The notes under the pieces are model-generated. The model was not told the DNA's origin. It made no database searches and saw only the letters and a list, made by a program, of their open reading frames with translations. A DNA stretch of 39,855 bases from Actinomycetota bacterium (GTDB lineage: Bacteria; Actinomycetota; Thermoleophilia; Gaiellales; Gaiellaceae), in contig PLJC01000006.1 in assembly GCA_003139545.1 (NCBI GenBank), forward strand, positions 29,176 to 69,030, written 5' to 3'. This document shows positions 10,578 through 19,551 of this stretch, piece after piece. Each line of letters begins with the position of its first letter. The first letter of the stretch is position 1. A program made the translations under genes and the position numbers.

Positions 10578-11312
10578 ATGCCGTCGATCGCTGTGAGCAT
10601 CGCCAAGGGCGTCCTGCTGACGCTTCCCCCGGTACAGCGCCTAAGGACGAAGCGACGCCTTCACGACGGGTACGACCGCGGGAAGGACGGGGCCGACTAC
10701 GCCAGCCGCGTCTTTGCTCGACACGCTGTCGTCGCAGACGTTTCCGGCCTCGACGTGATGGAGATCGGCGCGGGCGCCAACCTTGGCACCGCCGCACTCT
10801 TCGCCCGCCACGGAGCGCACCGCATCGTTTGCATTGACACGATCGCATGGGCGTCCACAGTGCCGCACGGCGTCGAGTACCTGACGCCGGTGAACGTCGA
10901 GGCGACCGACCTGCCCGCCGCATCCTTCGACCTGATCTACTCCCACGCCGTTTTCGAGCACATCCTTAACCCAGACGCGGCCATCGCCGAACTCGCGCGG
11001 CTCCTCCGGCCCGGCGGCTTGACGAGCCACCAGATCGACCTCCGCGACCACCGCGACAAGACCCGGCCGCTCGAGTTCCTGCAACACAGCGGTCCGACAT
11101 GGCGTCTCGCGACGCTTGGCCACTCCGACTGGGCATGCAACCGCTGGCGCCGCGGCGATTACACCGACAGTTTCGCGCGGCAGGGCTTTCGCATCGTGTC
11201 GGTTCTCACAACCGACACGACCGATGTTGTTCCCGACAACCTGCATCCGTCGTTCGCAGATCGCAACGACCTGGACGTCATCGGCATCCAAATCGTCGCG
11301 GAGCGGCTGTAG
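10578..11312 (+). CDS. Class I SAM-dependent methyltransferase
   Basis: The product is 244 aa. The SAM-binding motif I is VMEIGAGANLGTAALF (about residues 60-75). It is followed by the acidic strand end VCIDT, the motif-II-like NVEATDLPAASFDLIYSHAV and the post-motif ARLLRPGG, typical of Methyltransf_11/25 domains. The gene begins 44 nt after the RCC1 gene on the same strand and may be co-transcribed with it. Its C-terminus converges on the truncated methyltransferase at 11391-11594. Location beside the polysaccharide operon suggests modification of a sugar or lipid carrier intermediate, but the substrate cannot be read from the sequence. Confidence 0.88.
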   Translation: MPSIAVSIAKGVLLTLPPVQRLRTKRRLHDGYDRGKDGADYASRVFARHAVVADVSGLDVMEIGAGANLGTAALFARHGAHRIVCIDTIAWASTVPHGVEYLTPVNVEATDLPAASFDLIYSHAVFEHILNPDAAIAELARLLRPGGLTSHQIDLRDHRDKTRPLEFLQHSGPTWRLATLGHSDWACNRWRRGDYTDSFARQGFRIVSVLTTDTTDVVPDNLHPSFADRNDLDVIGIQIVAERL

Positions 11313-11390
11313 GGCGACCGTCACCTCTCGTTTCGCCTCGCTGCGCGGTTCGGAGTTGGCGTTTCTTCCGCATTTAGGACGGCCTCCGAC

Positions 11391-11594
11391 GAAATCGAAC
11401 GCCCGGACCTTGGCCCCACTCTCAGCAGCAGCCGCGGCGAACAGTCCACTGCCCGCTCCGATGTCGAGGAACGTTCGACCCTTGAGGTCGCCGAACCATT
11501 CCTCGAGCGAGGCCCGCGCATGCGCGCGCTGTTCATCGGTGACCGACGCATTGAACCTTCGCCAATTCGCGCCGAAAGCGAAGCGGGATGTCAT
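11391..11594 (-). pseudogene. Truncated SAM methyltransferase (N-terminal part only)
   Basis: An ATG at 11592-11594 overlaps the stop of the upstream methyltransferase gene (ATGA), as in a coupled operon. The first 68 residues are convincing: GANWRRFNASVTDEQRAHAR, then motif I FLDIGAGSGLFAAAAAESGA and the start of the acidic strand (VRAFDF). After that the frame reads on without any methyltransferase features (no motif II or post I) and becomes antisense to the 10578-11312 gene. No other frame in 11313-11391 restores homology. The 3' part of the gene has therefore been lost at a breakpoint near 11391, and the remainder of the open frame is unlikely to be functional. Confidence 0.65.
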
Positions 11595-12415
11595 CTGGCG
11601 CGCGAAGGCTCCTTCTCGAGGAGCATCACGCGAAAGTACAGCGCATCGTAGGCCCATGCGATTGGGACGATGATCTTGGCAAGCCGAGCGACGACCTTCA
11701 CGGCGGGTCGGCGCGCCGACACCAGGAGCCAATCGCGCTCAACGAATGCGCTACGCGCATAGTGGCGACGCGCGAGGCGGATGTAGTGCCTTCGGCTCAG
11801 ATAGTTCGTCCGCTCCGCGAGATACCGAGCATTCTGAGCGCCGACGACTCGTGCTGAAAGTCCTCGCTGGTGGGTAGCCCTCACGCCGATCCTCGCCCAC
11901 ATACCTATCCAGCCAGCTGATTGGATGAAGGAGCCCAGGGGAACCCTGGTGTGCGACTCGATAAGCGCGGTGCGCGGAGGGAAGAGGTGCAAGGCGATGC
12001 CGCCCGGCTTGAGCACTCGTGCGATCTCCCGGAAGCACTGCTCCTGATTTCCCATTACGTGCTCGAGCACTGTCTCCGAAACAACAAGGTCGAAAGTCTC
12101 ATCTGGGAAAGGAAGCCGTCCGTCCGGCATCAACTCGACAAGGTGCGGCGCTTCCGCGACATGGATGTCGACACCCCACGCGTCGTAGCCCTCGTCACGG
12201 TAGGCGTGCGCGAGGGCGCCGTCCCCGCAGCCGTAGTCGAGTACCGCCGCACCGGGCGCCAGCACCCGCCCACTCCGGGCGAGGAGATCGATGTGGCGCT
12301 TGACAGTTACGTTCGTTTCAACCCTTCCCGTGCGGGACTTGACGTCCCCTCCCCACCACGACGTCGCATCAGCAATGATCGACACACCCGCTTGGCTCTT
12401 GGTCTCGCTACTCAT
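11591..12415 (-). CDS. Class I SAM-dependent methyltransferase of the polysaccharide operon
   Basis: The product is 274 aa. Motif I is VLDYGCGDGALAHAY (about residues 59-73), followed by GVDIHVAEAPHL, FDLVVSETVLEHV and EIARVLKPGGIALH, a Methyltransf_11-type domain. The last 70 residues are basic with a hydrophobic stretch (VVARLAKIIVPIAWAYDALYF) that may lie on the membrane. Its start overlaps the end of the GT4 gene at 12408 by 8 nt, so it is translationally coupled to the polysaccharide operon. It probably methylates a sugar or lipid-linked intermediate; the exact substrate is unknown. Confidence 0.88.
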   Translation of the reverse strand: MSSETKSQAGVSIIADATSWWGGDVKSRTGRVETNVTVKRHIDLLARSGRVLAPGAAVLDYGCGDGALAHAYRDEGYDAWGVDIHVAEAPHLVELMPDGRLPFPDETFDLVVSETVLEHVMGNQEQCFREIARVLKPGGIALHLFPPRTALIESHTRVPLGSFIQSAGWIGMWARIGVRATHQRGLSARVVGAQNARYLAERTNYLSRRHYIRLARRHYARSAFVERDWLLVSARRPAVKVVARLAKIIVPIAWAYDALYFRVMLLEKEPSRAR

Positions 12416-13589
12416 CGGAGCCGCTTCCTGTTACGCGGGCAAACCGGACGCGCAAGGTGGCTTCCGTAGAGCGGTCCAGCCTCGCGGCGCGCGAGCCAGA
12501 CACGTCCCTCAGCAACTGCAAGTGCTCTTGCTCGACGACTGGCAGTGTCCACTCTGCGAGTAGGCGGCTGTCGACCGGCGACCGAGGTGTCCGCAGCGCC
12601 TCTGCGACACGGACCGCCAAGCCATCGCCATTCGCATGAGCGAGCAGGAGTGGGCCAGGTACCTCCCGGATACCCAACGCCTCGGTTGCGACGACCGGAA
12701 GTCCTGCTGCATGCGCCTGAACGATCGTCTGAGGGACACCTTCTATCGTCGACGCGTGTACGAGTACGTCGGCTGCGCCGAGGTACGGCGCCACGTCTTC
12801 TACGAAGCCGGGCAGATGGACCGCGCGTTGGACTCCCAGCGTTGCGACGAGACGCTCCAGCGCCTCTCGGTCCGGTCCGTCACCGAGAACGATGACCTGG
12901 AGCCCCCGGCGAAGAGGTGCAGCGAGTGACGTAAGGATCAGATCGACGCGCTTGCGCTTGTCAAGCGCCGAGATGACAAGACCAACGCGGCGATCCGGGT
13001 CAAGCGCATGCCGGCGGAGCACCTCACGCCGTCGAGTCTCCTGCAAGCCTCGCTCACCGACAAAACGATCGATGTCCACGGGCGATCGAATCACTCGGTA
13101 CTGCTCCGGGCGCCCGATGTCTGCTCCGACGTACCGGTCTGCGAGCTCCCGTCCAACCGACACGAAGATGTCTGTCTTTCTCGCGCAAAGCCGCTCTGCT
13201 GCGAGATACACGCGGCCGCGTACGAGTGGGTATTCAGGCCCGAACGAAGGCATGTGGAGCGAGTGGATCACGACGGCTCGCGGCGGGGCCGCTAACCGAC
13301 CGAGCACCCCCGCTTTGGACTGATGTGTCCATACGACATCAGGAGCAGCGTCCTTAAGGATCCCCTTCAGTGCACGGAGGGCCATGAGGTCACGTCGAGG
13401 GGATGGCTGTCTCACCAACGAAGGGAGCACGACCACATTCGTGCCGCTCGGGAACCAACCGCTCCTGCTTTCTTCCCCAACGACGGCGGTAACGGAGTGT
13501 CCCTCACGTTGGGCGACCTCGATGGCGTGGATGAGGTTTCGCTCAGCCCCCCCATGCCGATGCCGTGTCGCGATGTGGACGATCCGCAC
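12408..13589 (-). CDS. Glycosyltransferase family 4 (GT-B fold)
   Basis: The product is 393 aa. The N-terminal acceptor domain has RIVHIATRHRHGGAERNLI with the GGAE loop typical of GT4. The C-terminal donor domain has VISALDKRKRVDLIL, VIVLGDGPDREALERL, HLPGFVEDVAPYLGAADVLV and the EX7E-like nucleotide-sugar site in ASTIEGVPQTIVQAHAAGLP. It most likely transfers a hexose from a nucleotide sugar to the growing lipid-linked repeat unit on the cytoplasmic face. It begins 10 nt after the asparagine synthase gene and overlaps the next methyltransferase by 8 nt. Confidence 0.9.
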   Translation of the reverse strand: MRIVHIATRHRHGGAERNLIHAIEVAQREGHSVTAVVGEESRSGWFPSGTNVVVLPSLVRQPSPRRDLMALRALKGILKDAAPDVVWTHQSKAGVLGRLAAPPRAVVIHSLHMPSFGPEYPLVRGRVYLAAERLCARKTDIFVSVGRELADRYVGADIGRPEQYRVIRSPVDIDRFVGERGLQETRRREVLRRHALDPDRRVGLVISALDKRKRVDLILTSLAAPLRRGLQVIVLGDGPDREALERLVATLGVQRAVHLPGFVEDVAPYLGAADVLVHASTIEGVPQTIVQAHAAGLPVVATEALGIREVPGPLLLAHANGDGLAVRVAEALRTPRSPVDSRLLAEWTLPVVEQEHLQLLRDVSGSRAARLDRSTEATLRVRFARVTGSGSDE

Positions 13590-13599
13590 CTACTCCCCT

Positions 13600-15495
13600 T
13601 CACGCGGCGCTGTCATATGCCGATACGCTCGACGACGGACTGTCGATCCACCTCTGGAGCCAGAGCTCAAGTTGGACCAGCGACCAAAGCCGGCGCCCAT
13701 GATTGCGCCGGCCGGAGCTGTGCTCCGCGAGCAGGCGCGAGACAACAGTCTCGTCAAAAATGCCGCGTTCTCGAACGCGAACGGGATCGAGCGCATCTCG
13801 CGCAAGCGCGGCAAGATCGCCACGGAACCACGCGTCGATCGGAATGCCGAACCCCATCTTTTGCCGACTAACCAGCTCAGCGGGGAGACGACCGTCCATT
13901 AACCGTCGCAGGAGGTACTTGCCTTCCATCCCGCGGAGGCGCTGCTTCGCCGGCAGCGAGAGGCCGAAGCTCGCAAGCCCGGGATGGAGGAAGGGCGCCC
14001 TCACCTCAAGGGACGCAGCCATGCTTGCACGATCGACCTTCGCGAGAATGTCATTCGCCAGGTACGTCTCCAGGTAAGCGCGCGCGGTCTCGTCGTGCGC
14101 AGCTGCGCCGTCGGGGACACCCGCTTGGAGACTCGGCAAGACATTGGACAGCGGGTCTCCCACTCGCCGCCGCAGGCCCGGAGCGAGCACGAACCGGCCG
14201 TCACCCTTGAATGCACCGAGATGTGAAAGGAGGCGTTGCCGCGGCGAAAGCCTGAGGTCTCGGACCAGCGCGGCGCCCTTGACCTTCACAGCAGCTTCGG
14301 CGGGCATCAGGCGCGCGAAGCTGGAGGCGACAGCGGCGATTGGTCTTGGCGTTAACCAAGCGGCCTTCATCAAGAGGTATGCCTTGTATCCCATAAAGAT
14401 CTCATCGCTTCCATCCCCGCCCAGCGCCACCTTCACATGGCGCCGTGTGAACAAGCTCAAGAGGTAAGTTGGGAGGACGGACTGATCAGCAAGCGGCTCG
14501 TCCAGGATGTCTACGATCGACGGCAGCAAGTCGAGCACACGCTGCTGCGAGAGCTTCTCCACGTGATGCTCGATCCCAAGCCTTTCGGCAGCGAGACGCG
14601 CGTACGCTGTCTCGTCGTATGAGGCCTCTTCGAAGCCGATCGAAAACGAAACGACACGCTTCGCATGACGACACATGTAGAAGCCGACCGTGCTGGAGTC
14701 GAGGCCGCCACTCAAGAAGAGGCCAACCGGAACGTCCGAGACAAGGCGCGTACGCACAGCCTCGTTGAGGAGTCTGTCGAGCTCGACTAGCTGATCGGGC
14801 TCATCGCGCGGAACCTCGATCGGATTAGCAACCCAGTACCGCCACGTGCGGAGGCCTGCCTCCGCCGATATGAACCCGGCCGTAGCCGGGCCAATCTTGC
14901 TGACGTCCGCCAGCAACGTCCTTGGAGCTACCGCGAAGTCGAACGACAGGTATTCGGCTAGGCCATCAATGTCCAGCGCACGGCGAAGTCCCGGGAAGGC
15001 GAGCAGGCTCTTTATCTCGGACGCGACAATCCATCCGCGGCCTGTGCGTCCGACATACAGCGGCTTCTCGCCAAACCGATCTCTTGCGAGGAAAAAGTCG
15101 CGGCGACGGCGATCCCAGATCAGAAACGCAAACATCCCATCGAGGTGACAGGGAAGCTGCTCCCCCCATTCCTCGTATCCATGGACGAGCACTTCGGTGT
15201 CGCTGTGATCCGTGCGGAAAGCATGTCCAGCAGCGACGAGCTCCTCGCGAAGCACCTCGGCGTTGTAGATCTCACCGTTGAAGACGACGCATACTTTCTC
15301 GTCTTCGCTCCACATAGGCTGATGCCCGTGCTCGAGATCGACGATGCTCAGCCTTCGCATGCCAAGCGCGACCCCGTCCTCGCGGAGAATCGCTACTCCG
15401 CGGTCGTCGGGCCCACGGTGACGCAAACTCTCTACCATCGATTCGATGGCATCGAGCTCACTGGCGTCACCAACTATCGCGGCAATGCCACAGAT
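13600..15495 (-). CDS. asnB: Glutamine-hydrolysing asparagine synthase-like amidotransferase, apparent AUC start
   Basis: The enzyme transfers ammonia from glutamine to an acyl-adenylate; in polysaccharide loci such enzymes may amidate sugar acids or other precursors. The N-terminal Ntn glutaminase needs Cys directly after the initiator. The frame reads ATC-TGT-GGC-ATT-GCC (I/M-C-G-I-A-A-I-V-G), preceded by GGA-GCC and an in-frame TGA. The only possible start that keeps the nucleophile is therefore the ATC at 15493-15495, with GAGGAG just upstream. The first ordinary ATG in frame (15438) would remove Cys2 and the first strand. Other residues: RRLSIVDL, VFNGEIYN and HSDTEV in the glutaminase domain; SGGLDSS (about 262-268) and GGDGSDEIF in the ATP-pyrophosphatase domain. 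It is 631 aa, normal for the family, and overlaps the polymerase gene by 22 nt, so coupled translation is likely. Confidence 0.9.
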   Translation of the reverse strand: MCGIAAIVGDASELDAIESMVESLRHRGPDDRGVAILREDGVALGMRRLSIVDLEHGHQPMWSEDEKVCVVFNGEIYNAEVLREELVAAGHAFRTDHSDTEVLVHGYEEWGEQLPCHLDGMFAFLIWDRRRRDFFLARDRFGEKPLYVGRTGRGWIVASEIKSLLAFPGLRRALDIDGLAEYLSFDFAVAPRTLLADVSKIGPATAGFISAEAGLRTWRYWVANPIEVPRDEPDQLVELDRLLNEAVRTRLVSDVPVGLFLSGGLDSSTVGFYMCRHAKRVVSFSIGFEEASYDETAYARLAAERLGIEHHVEKLSQQRVLDLLPSIVDILDEPLADQSVLPTYLLSLFTRRHVKVALGGDGSDEIFMGYKAYLLMKAAWLTPRPIAAVASSFARLMPAEAAVKVKGAALVRDLRLSPRQRLLSHLGAFKGDGRFVLAPGLRRRVGDPLSNVLPSLQAGVPDGAAAHDETARAYLETYLANDILAKVDRASMAASLEVRAPFLHPGLASFGLSLPAKQRLRGMEGKYLLRRLMDGRLPAELVSRQKMGFGIPIDAWFRGDLAALARDALDPVRVRERGIFDETVVSRLLAEHSSGRRNHGRRLWSLVQLELWLQRWIDSPSSSVSAYDSAA

Positions 15496-16970
15496 GGCTC
15501 CTCACCCCCGACGGCCCCGAGCGCGGCGACGGCGCCAAACAAGAACCACACGAGCGTGCTGACCGCCGCGCTTTGAAGCACCGAACTCCCAATCATCGCC
15601 GCTCCGACTCCCGCCAACATGCATACGAGGCCGACCCCGAGAGAACGCCGTGGGCCGCCGAGCTGCGCCCGCGCTGCGCGCAACCAGGTCATGAGGATGA
15701 AGACGAAAAGAACGAAGCCGGCGAGACCGCCATCGACCAATTGGCCCAGGTACTCGCTCTGAACCGACTGGCCGCGCGCGACAGCGGCGGCCCCCGGTGC
15801 TGCGCTTTCCACGAAGTTCGACCCCGCGCTGAAGTGATAACCGAGACCAAAAGCGGGGTCACGGCCGAGATCGCTCACAGCCTGCTTCCAGATTCCTTGG
15901 CGCGCGACCAACGTCGGGGCGTTCGCCTGGAATTTCCGCGAGCTCGGCAGGAGCGTGTATGCCTGGACAGCACCCGCGATGAGCGCAATGAGAAGGACAA
16001 CGGTCGCGCGACGCCGGCGGTCGCGCCAGTTCAGCAACAGCCACACGAGCGCGGCTACGCCGAGCGCGATAACTCCTGTGCGCGACTCGGTTGCGTACAC
16101 CGCACTGCCTGCCGCCAACACCGCGGTTGCCGCCAGCAGCTTGTCGTGACGGCTGCCTTCGAGCAGCGGGGGGACCGAAAACGCGGCGAGCGCGACGATC
16201 ACGACCACTCCCACGTTCGGAGAATCTTGGACGAGGGGAAAGATGGAGCGGCCCGGGTAGACGCTCGCCTGGCTGGCCTGGCTAAAGAGGTGCTCGAACG
16301 GACCAGCGCTGACGTGCCCGTGGAGCCATGCCCAGAACCAGAACGCCGCCAAGCCAGCCACCCCGGCGCTTAGACCGGCCACCCGGGCGAGGCGCAGAAC
16401 CGCCATCGAGCCCGCTCGGCCATCGCGGTCACGAGTTGCACCACCCCCAATGGTCGACGCGCCGACAATCGCGGCGAGCGGATACGTGACCTGACGAACA
16501 ATGAGTGAACCTGTGCCGGGTGGGAAATCTGACCTGAAGAACGCGACGACGAGCTCGAGGGCGTAGAGGGCGCAGTAGATGAGCAAGGCCGTCCGGACCA
16601 GGGAAGGTAGGACGATGCGCTCGCCTCGCAGCAAACTCCGCATGATGAGAACGGCAAAGACCACAGTGACCCAGCGGCCCTGGCCAGCCAAAAGAGACGC
16701 TGCCGACGATCCGCCGCTGGATGAGACGAGGAGAATGAGCGAGGGGATCGCGATGGTGCCAGCAATGAGCGCGGCAGCGAGCGACGCACGTGAAGCCCCG
16801 ATGAGCGCGGCCGATGCAATGATCGCCAAGAGAAGTACTACAGCGACCTTTGCGTTCATCCCGACCGTGAGTCCCACAGCGACGGCGAGGAGCGGAAGCC
16901 CAGCGGCGATCATGCCACCGCGCATGTTGCGACTAGTGGCACCGCGGAAAGAGACGAGTATCTCGCTCAC
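15474..16970 (-). CDS. Wzy-like polysaccharide polymerase / O-antigen ligase-family membrane protein
   Basis: The 498-aa product is polytopic, with about 12 hydrophobic segments. The family-typical region is ESRTGVIALGVAALVWLLLN followed by a long extracytoplasmic loop containing ARQGIWKQAVSDLGRDPAFG, GLGYHF and SVQSEYLGQLVDGGLAGFVL, matching the Wzy_C arrangement. It is the likely polymerase of the lipid-linked repeat units on the outer membrane face. The GTG start (16968-16970) overlaps the flippase stop (GTGA), and its 3' end overlaps the asparagine synthase start by 22 nt. Confidence 0.86.
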   Translation of the reverse strand: MSEILVSFRGATSRNMRGGMIAAGLPLLAVAVGLTVGMNAKVAVVLLLAIIASAALIGASRASLAAALIAGTIAIPSLILLVSSSGGSSAASLLAGQGRWVTVVFAVLIMRSLLRGERIVLPSLVRTALLIYCALYALELVVAFFRSDFPPGTGSLIVRQVTYPLAAIVGASTIGGGATRDRDGRAGSMAVLRLARVAGLSAGVAGLAAFWFWAWLHGHVSAGPFEHLFSQASQASVYPGRSIFPLVQDSPNVGVVVIVALAAFSVPPLLEGSRHDKLLAATAVLAAGSAVYATESRTGVIALGVAALVWLLLNWRDRRRRATVVLLIALIAGAVQAYTLLPSSRKFQANAPTLVARQGIWKQAVSDLGRDPAFGLGYHFSAGSNFVESAAPGAAAVARGQSVQSEYLGQLVDGGLAGFVLFVFILMTWLRAARAQLGGPRRSLGVGLVCMLAGVGAAMIGSSVLQSAAVSTLVWFLFGAVAALGAVGGEEPSVALPR

Positions 16971-18370
16971 CAGTTCACACGCGCCCGAGCCGGCTGGATG
17001 AGGATCGTGAACGTGACAAAAGCGATCACGACCACTGCCGCGCGAACGAAACCAGCTGACGTGCCTGTGAGCAGGACACCACCGGCGACGGCAACCGTAA
17101 GACCGGCGACGGCCAGCGCACGACCGAGGTCATTGCTCGAATGCCGATCGACGAGGCCGCGTCGCATGACAACCACCACCTGTGCGAGAACGATCAGAAC
17201 GCTCGCGACCGAGTAGCCTCCGGCAACGCCGACGGGACCCCAGATGGCAGCGCCTACAACCACGGACGTCAGGCGTGCGCACGCTCGCGTCACGCCTGTT
17301 CCTATCGCAAGGTCATTCCACTTCATCGCGAGCACCGCTTGCGCAACGATCAGACTGAGGCCCTCAGCCACGAAGCCCGGAAGAGCGAAGACCAAGATAT
17401 GTGCGACTTCCTTGGCGTCCGCCGCACTAAAGCTCCCACGCTGATACGTCAAGCTGACGAGCGTGCGCCCAGCAACGAAAGCAACGGCTGCAGCGAGGAC
17501 GAGGGCGAGACCGCCGATCACGAGGGCGCGCGGGAACCTATCGCGCAAAGCCCGAAGACCTCCGGTACGAGCGAGGGTCGACCAATCGCCGATCGACGAA
17601 AGTAAGAGGCCGCCGATGAGGAGCTGCTGTGCAACCGCTAGACCGCGTACCGCGAAGTTGTAAGCCGCACCGGCGGACGACGCGTGCCAGGAGGCGAGCT
17701 CGAGCTCAATCGGTGGGAGAAGCGCGAGGAGGACAAACTGGGCGACCGTCAAGAGGGAAACGCCCACGGCCGAGTCACCGTGCTCCGACGAGAGACGGAT
17801 ATGGCGGCACGCGACCAGCAGGAGGCACACCTGCGCAGTCGAGCCGAGGGTGACACCCATCATCACGCCGGACGCAGATGGACGCGCCGCGACGATCAGT
17901 ACGATCGCGCCGCCGAGCGTTGGGAGCACAGGAGCCGCTGCCGGCAGAAAGCGGCGCCCCTTGGCAATGCAGAGCGCTCCCACTCCACCTGCAAGCCCCT
18001 GGGTCAGGGCGAACAGCGACCCCCATCTGATGACACCGTCGATGCCACGTACCTTGCTCTCTGACCGGACAAGGAAGTGAGCGAACGCAGGATCTCCGGC
18101 GACGATGGCGGTGAGAAGGAACACGAAACCCAACAGAACGGCAGCGAGGAATGCAGGGCGTCTCGCGATCGCTCCGTCGTCAGCGATTAAACGCGGTATG
18201 CCCACCGAAGTGATTGTGGAAGTGGTAATGCTCGCGACGGCGATCGCAAATGCGTACAACAGGATGAAAGCCGTAGCGCCGATCGACATCCCGAGCTTAT
18301 CCGCCAGCATGACTTGGAGGAGAACCGTGCTGCCGTAACTGAACCATGTCCCAAAAGTCGCGCGGATCAT
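16967..18370 (-). CDS. MurJ/Wzx-like lipid-linked oligosaccharide flippase
   Basis: The 467-aa product is an integral membrane protein with about 12-14 hydrophobic segments. The segment VSLTYQRGSFSAADAKEVAH near residue 310 resembles the MurJ/MviN signature (L.(F/Y)QRG.F...D), so it belongs to the MOP superfamily. It probably flips the undecaprenyl-linked repeat unit to the outer face for the Wzy-like protein encoded next. The ATG start overlaps the stop of the upstream glycosyltransferase (ATGA), and its own stop overlaps the polymerase start. Confidence 0.85.
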   Translation of the reverse strand: MIRATFGTWFSYGSTVLLQVMLADKLGMSIGATAFILLYAFAIAVASITTSTITSVGIPRLIADDGAIARRPAFLAAVLLGFVFLLTAIVAGDPAFAHFLVRSESKVRGIDGVIRWGSLFALTQGLAGGVGALCIAKGRRFLPAAAPVLPTLGGAIVLIVAARPSASGVMMGVTLGSTAQVCLLLVACRHIRLSSEHGDSAVGVSLLTVAQFVLLALLPPIELELASWHASSAGAAYNFAVRGLAVAQQLLIGGLLLSSIGDWSTLARTGGLRALRDRFPRALVIGGLALVLAAAVAFVAGRTLVSLTYQRGSFSAADAKEVAHILVFALPGFVAEGLSLIVAQAVLAMKWNDLAIGTGVTRACARLTSVVVGAAIWGPVGVAGGYSVASVLIVLAQVVVVMRRGLVDRHSSNDLGRALAVAGLTVAVAGGVLLTGTSAGFVRAAVVVIAFVTFTILIQPARARVNW

Positions 18371-19551
18371 TGCCCTCGGACCATCGTTCGGTATTCGATC
18401 TCAAGGCGATCGACCACCCCGCGGATATCGAACTCGGTCGCGGTATCTCGTGCTGCGTCTTGCAGGCACCTCCGAAGCACCTCGTCAGCGAGTACCTTCG
18501 AGAGCTTTTCTGCAAGTGCGCCGCGGTCCCGCGGCTCGAACAAGAGAGCGTCAACCCCGTCTGTGACGATCTCGGCCGTGGCCCCCGAAGTGCTCACCAC
18601 GCACGCCATGCCGCATGAAAGGGCCTCAAGGACGGCGTTCGACATCCCGTCGGCGTGCGACGGATACACGAAGACATCGCAAGCCTTCATGTATCGAACA
18701 ACTTCGTTTGTGAAGTCACGCACGATGACGCGTTCACCGCTGAGCCGACCCTCGATCGGCCGATCCGTGTCCGCCGTCCCCACGAGCACAAGCGTCGCAC
18801 CGCCTCCGTGGACCGTTTGCCACACGGCGAGAAGATCGGAAATCCCTTTGTACTCAGCAAAGCGGCCGACGAAGAGCACGAGAGTCTCGTGATGCGGAAG
18901 ATCGAGTTCGCGCCGCAACTGGAGACGAACCTCGACCGAGGCGGGCGAGAATGAGTCGAGATCGAGGCCATTTGCGAGGCGGACGACTCGACGCGGGTCG
19001 ACGCCGATGTGGTCGAGTTCGACGGCGATCTCCGAGGACAGCGCTTGGACGCGCGTCGCATGACGGATCCCGAACCATCGCGTCAATCGAGCGACACGCT
19101 GTAACCGACGGAACTCCCCGGCCTCGCCCCCACATGCGAGCTTCGCATAGACCGGCCGACGAAGCACCATTGCGATCGGAACGATCACATCCGTTTGGAC
19201 GTTCGCGAGATGAACGTGCATGAGGTCGTACATCCGCCCTTCGCGAAGTAGAAACCCGACGATCGAGAAGAGGTATGTGATCCTTCCAAGACCCCGCAGG
19301 CGGCTGCGATAGAGACGGCGTACGGCAACGCCACCTATCGCGGCGCTCTCGGTACCCGGCCACCGTGGGCATACAACCGTTACTTCGTGGCCGCGGCGGG
19401 TCAGCTCCTCGGCCTGCAGCCGCGCTTGACGCTCTGCACCGCCAGTCGGGGACGGGTAGTAGTTCCATGCAAAGAAGAGGATGCGCAGAGGACGCGCGAC
19501 GACGTCCGGGAGCAGTTCCACGGAAACAACCGACTCGGCAATGTCGGTCAC
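18367..19551 (-). CDS. Glycosyltransferase family 4 (GT-B fold)
   Basis: I choose the GTG at 19549-19551, which forms a GTGA overlap with the upstream sugar-transferase stop and gives 394 aa; the longer open frame lies antiparallel to nothing useful and overlaps that gene. The N-terminal domain starts RPLRILFFAWNYYPSPTGGA with the GGAE loop. The donor domain shows VLFVGRFAEYKGISDLL, ATLVLVGTADTDRPI, CDVFVYPSHADGMSNAVLEA and GATAEIVTDGVDALLFEPRD, all classic GT4 elements. It probably adds the second or later sugar of the repeat unit on the cytoplasmic side. Confidence 0.9.
   Translation of the reverse strand: MTDIAESVVSVELLPDVVARPLRILFFAWNYYPSPTGGAERQARLQAEELTRRGHEVTVVCPRWPGTESAAIGGVAVRRLYRSRLRGLGRITYLFSIVGFLLREGRMYDLMHVHLANVQTDVIVPIAMVLRRPVYAKLACGGEAGEFRRLQRVARLTRWFGIRHATRVQALSSEIAVELDHIGVDPRRVVRLANGLDLDSFSPASVEVRLQLRRELDLPHHETLVLFVGRFAEYKGISDLLAVWQTVHGGGATLVLVGTADTDRPIEGRLSGERVIVRDFTNEVVRYMKACDVFVYPSHADGMSNAVLEALSCGMACVVSTSGATAEIVTDGVDALLFEPRDRGALAEKLSKVLADEVLRRCLQDAARDTATEFDIRGVVDRLEIEYRTMVRGQ

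Noticed and set aside
10641..11390. Continuation of the truncated methyltransferase frame to 10641
   Set aside because: Past 11391 it has no methyltransferase features and is antisense to the complete gene at 10578-11312.
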